This document shows, piece by piece, positions 61,917 through 64,000 of a stretch of DNA of 64,000 nucleotides. This stretch comes from Microbacterium pygmaeum (lineage in GTDB: Bacteria; Actinomycetota; Actinomycetes; Actinomycetales; Microbacteriaceae). The notes under the pieces are model-generated. The model made no database searches and was not told the origin of the DNA. It worked only from the letters and a program-made list of their open reading frames with translations. Location of the stretch: contig NZ_LT629692.1 of the NCBI RefSeq assembly GCF_900100885.1, positions 3,596,001-3,660,000 of the forward strand. The letters run 5' to 3'. Numbering within the stretch: position 1 is the first letter of the stretch; each line of letters begins with the position of its first letter. A program made the translations under genes and the position numbers.

Positions 61917-61929
61917 TCACTTTCCACCG

Positions 61930-62170
61930 CTTCTCTGCGCGCTTCTCTGCTTCTCTGTGTCTCTGCGCGTTTCTCTGCTTCTCTGTGCGGTTCTCTGCTT
62001 CTCTGCGCGGTTCTCTGCTTCTCTGTGTCTCTGCGCGCTTCTCTGCTTCTCTGTTTCTCTGCGCGCTTCTCTGCTTCTCTGTGTCTCTGCGCGTTTCTCT
62101 GCTTCTCTGCGCGCTTCTCTGCTTCTCTGTGTCTCTGCGCGTTTCTCTGCTTCTCTGCGCGCTTCTCCGC
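61930..62170. repeat. Pyrimidine/purine-asymmetric tandem repeat (TTCTCTG-based)
   Basis: About 240 bp built from TTCTCTGC, TTCTCTGTG and CTCTGCGCG words in higher-order units of about 38 bp. One strand is nearly all T/C/G, the other A/G/C with long AGAGAAGC runs. Such asymmetric tracts can form triplex or slipped structures. Confidence 0.9.
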
Positions 62171-62434
62171 TCCTCTTCGCATTCTCAGCAAACCTGAATG
62201 CTGTTTGGTTTGCGCCCGCCGGGGGCGTCCCGTTAGCGTGAGATCAGCCCGTGTCGCGCTCGCCCCTCGCCAGCGCGAAATTGCCGCCGAACAGCCCCGA
62301 ACTGTGAGGCACGGGCGAGGTCTCCTCGGCAGCCCTGTCCCCGCATCGTTGCCGAGGAGACCCACCTTCCGCGCTGCGCGGGCTGTGCCGGCCGCGGCGG
62401 GGTGCGCCTGCCGCGGCGCGCGGCGCAGCCGTGC

Positions 62435-62582
62435 CGCTGCGCGACGTTCGGCCCGGTCGTGCCGCGACGTTCGGGCCGGCCGTGCCGCGACGTTCGGGCC
62501 GGTCGTGCCGCGACGTTCGGGCCGGTCGTGCCGCGACGTTTGGGGCGGTCGTGCCGCGACGTTGGGCTGCGGTGCGACGTTC
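62435..62582. repeat. 23-bp tandem repeat, six copies
   Basis: CGACGTT recurs at 62442, 62465, 62488, 62511, 62534 and 62557, exactly 23 bp apart, then once more at 62575 after a shorter step. Core unit is CGACGTTCGGGCCGGTCGTG plus CCG. There are no unique spacers, so it is not CRISPR. Confidence 0.92.
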
Positions 62583-62809
62583 CAGTACGTCCCAGTTCCG
62601 CGTCTGCCGTGCCCACCGCACTTCCGCCATCCCCGTCTCCGCGGCACCTCCGCCATCCCCCGTTTCCGCGGCACCGAAATGCGGTGATGCGCGAAATTGA
62701 GGAGCATCCAGGCTGTATCACTCCTCATTTCCGGCCCCGCCCTCATTTCTGGGCGCGGATGAGCTCACGGCCCCGTGTTGGGGAGCACCGAAACCGCCTC
62801 CCGCCCTCA

Positions 62810-63003
62810 TTTCGAAGCGCACCAGGCGCATCCCGTCCTCACTGAGCGGTGCGCCGAGGCGCACCTCGTCCTCACTTCGGGGTGCGCCGAGGCGCACCCC
62901 GTCCTCACTGAGCGGTGCGCCGAGGCGCACCTCGTCCTCACTGAGCAGTGCGCCGAGGCGCACCCCGTCCGCATCTCCGGGCACGCCGAGGCGCGTCCCG
63001 CCC
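62810..63003. repeat. 33-bp tandem repeat with palindromic core, about six copies
   Basis: GGTGCGCCGAGGCGCACC-type palindromes begin at 62848, 62881, 62914, 62947 and 62980, 33 bp apart, with a degenerate unit from 62815. Each can fold as a 6-8 bp hairpin separated by CCGTCCTCACTGAGC-like linkers. Outer copies are more diverged, as expected of an array growing from its middle. Confidence 0.92.
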
Positions 63004-63043
63004 TCATCTCGGAGCCGACGCCCCGCGCGGGCGCGCGTCGGGG

Positions 63044-63277
63044 TCAGCCCCAGTGAATCGCAGGCCCGTCGAGGTCGATCGGCCTCGCCGTCTGCCCCCG
63101 GTCATCGGTGACCGTAGAACCGCAGGAACGGCAGGCATAGCCGTCTGCGGTGTCGTGCATCACGGTGCCGCATGTCGGGCAGGCCGGCTGCTCGACGGCG
63201 TCGAGGTCGTCGGGCATGCTGCGGTGCGGTGGCGCAGGGAACGCAGCAGCATCGCCGTCATCGGGTGTCACGGCCAT
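63044..63277 (-). CDS. Small zinc-ribbon protein, function unknown
   Basis: A 77-residue protein. CPTCGTVMHDTADGYACRSCG gives two CxxC pairs about 13 residues apart, a zinc-ribbon or rubredoxin-like knuckle. The N-terminus is acidic and Pro-rich. No partner domain. Small proteins of this kind are common in actinobacteria without known role. Separate from the polysaccharide genes by the repeat arrays. Confidence 0.7.
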   Translation of the reverse strand: MAVTPDDGDAAAFPAPPHRSMPDDLDAVEQPACPTCGTVMHDTADGYACRSCGSTVTDDRGQTARPIDLDGPAIHWG

Positions 63278-63331
63278 GATCTCAGGGTACGCGGGGCATC
63301 CCGCACAAGGGCCGCCGGGTTCGGCGCGCCG

Positions 63332-63640
63332 TCAGCCGGTCTTACGGGAGAGTGCTTCCCAGTTGGCGTCGATGCGGTCGGGCTTGGACTTCGCGATGCG
63401 AGCGGGCAGCCGCTGACCGACCTTCGGCCACCACTTGCGCAGCGTGACGACCTCGGTGCTCACGAGTGTGGGCGGGATGCCGTCGGCCTCGGTCATCACG
63501 TCCAGCTCGCACGACAGGTAGCCGAAGCGACCCTTCGGCTCGCTGACCGAGACCACCCGGACGAATCCCTGCACGGAATCGGCGATCGGGTCGCCCATCG
63601 CCCTCTCGAGCTGATTGGCCATGCGATCGATCTCGTCCAT
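63332..63640 (-). CDS. Conserved-looking small protein of unknown function
   Basis: A 102-residue soluble protein (MDEIDRMANQLERAM ... FVRVVSVSEPKGRFGYLSCELDV ... KWWPKVGQRLPARI). It has a helical N-terminus and a beta-rich middle, no cysteine pair and no membrane segment. Codon use is normal for the window. It resembles small actinobacterial proteins of unknown function; no role is proposed. The gap to the zinc-ribbon gene is 54 bp on the same strand. Confidence 0.65.
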   Translation of the reverse strand: MDEIDRMANQLERAMGDPIADSVQGFVRVVSVSEPKGRFGYLSCELDVMTEADGIPPTLVSTEVVTLRKWWPKVGQRLPARIAKSKPDRIDANWEALSRKTG

Positions 63641-63730
63641 GGGGCGAGCCTACGCGGCGGGTGTTTCCGACGCGGGTCGCTGTGCGCCCAGGCTTCCGAT
63701 TGCCTCCTGCTTGCTCCGCCGCATCTCGTT

Positions 63731-64000
63731 CACTTGCCTCAGAACGTCGCCCCGCCGCACCCCGAACCACACCCCGAGGCAAACGAACCCGCCAGCCGCA
63801 CAGCGCGTCCACCTCACTTGCCTCAGAACGTCGCCCCACCGCACCCCGAACCACACCCCGAGGCAAACAAACCCGCCAGCCGCACAGCGCGCCCACCTCA
63901 CTTGCCTCAGAACGTCGCCCCACCGCACCCCGAACCACACCCCGAGGCAACCGGACCCGCCAGCCGCACAGCGCGCCCACCTCACTTGCCTCAGAACGTC
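63731..64000. repeat. 84-bp tandem repeat, at least 3.2 copies, running off the window
   Basis: CACTTGCCTCAGAACGTC begins at 63731, 63815, 63899 and 63983, exactly 84 bp apart, with few differences between units. Inside each unit TTGCCTC and GAGGCAA form an inverted repeat about 40 bp apart. 84 bp is a multiple of three, so a frame stays open through it, but the translation (Trp/Cys/Gly-rich 28-residue repeats) has no ribosome-binding site and is probably not expressed. Confidence 0.93.

Larger units (their letters stand above)
61751..63043. other. Repeat-rich intergenic region without a supported gene
   Basis: About 1.3 kb. It holds a terminator (61884-61916), a pyrimidine-rich repeat tract (61930-62170), a hairpin GCAAACC/GGTTTGC (62188-62213), a 23-bp array and a 33-bp array. 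Long open frames on both strands translate the repeats (for example strings of Arg-Thr-Ser-Arg-His or Arg-Glu-Ala-Glu-Lys) and have no ribosome-binding site or domain. Confidence 0.65.

Noticed and set aside
61853..62746. 297-residue minus-strand frame and similar plus-strand frames across the right-hand repeats
   Set aside because: Translation is only repeat units in series; no start signal or domain.
62435..63003. Possible CRISPR array
   Set aside because: Units are contiguous with constant linkers and no unique spacers, and no cas gene is present.
63650..63985. 111-residue minus-strand protein of 28-residue repeats
   Set aside because: Frame follows from the 84-bp repeat length; Cys/Trp/Gly-rich sequence without a ribosome-binding site.

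Overview
The window is high-GC DNA with the codon use and gene content of an actinobacterium. The frequent GCATCC/GGATGC wording and the gene families suggest Microbacteriaceae (Microbacterium-like); that placement is inferred, not measured. Almost all of it is one large cell-surface polysaccharide region, bordered on both sides by arrays of short tandem repeats. No rRNA, tRNA, CRISPR array, transposase or phage gene was seen.

Layout. 1-2029: tandem repeats and a DUF222/HNH endonuclease gene. 2483-4515: a possible small membrane protein, a twin-arginine-type exported protein and an AraC regulator. 4542-13409: an assembly and control block with two Wzz/BY-kinase fusions, a low-molecular-weight tyrosine phosphatase, a DUF4012 membrane protein and a polyprenyl-phosphate sugar transferase. 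13442-27741: a cassette of visibly lower GC with a YdcF-like protein, a giant heparinase-like secreted protein carrying three identical DNRLRE repeats, an acyltransferase, a Wzy, a Wzx and four glycosyltransferases. 27951-29261: UDP-glucose dehydrogenase, copy 1. 29446-33731: a second AraC plus exported-protein pair, then a nucleotidyltransferase converging on a HprK-PqqD-PqqD fusion. 33894-46750: a second polysaccharide set with glycosyltransferases, an Alg14/Alg13-like fusion, two paralogous Tat lipoproteins around a hydrolase lipoprotein, Wzx, Wzy and Wzz. 47085-59429: an acylation operon. 59488-61750: UDP-glucose dehydrogenase, copy 2, and GalU. 61751-64000: four repeat arrays and two small genes.

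How it works together (inference). GalU and the dehydrogenases supply UDP-glucose and UDP-glucuronate. The sugar transferase primes undecaprenyl phosphate, glycosyltransferases build the repeat units, two Wzx flippases and two Wzy polymerases handle two separate glycans, and the Wzz/BY-kinase proteins with the phosphatase control chain length.

The most unusual part is 48613-58479: three fatty-acyl-AMP-ligase-like enzymes in tandem, one acyl carrier protein, a dedicated phosphopantetheinyl transferase and two HHxxxDG acyltransferase domains, one of them fused to a glycosyltransferase. There is no polyketide synthase. This looks like a self-contained route that loads fatty acids on a carrier protein and transfers them directly to a sugar.
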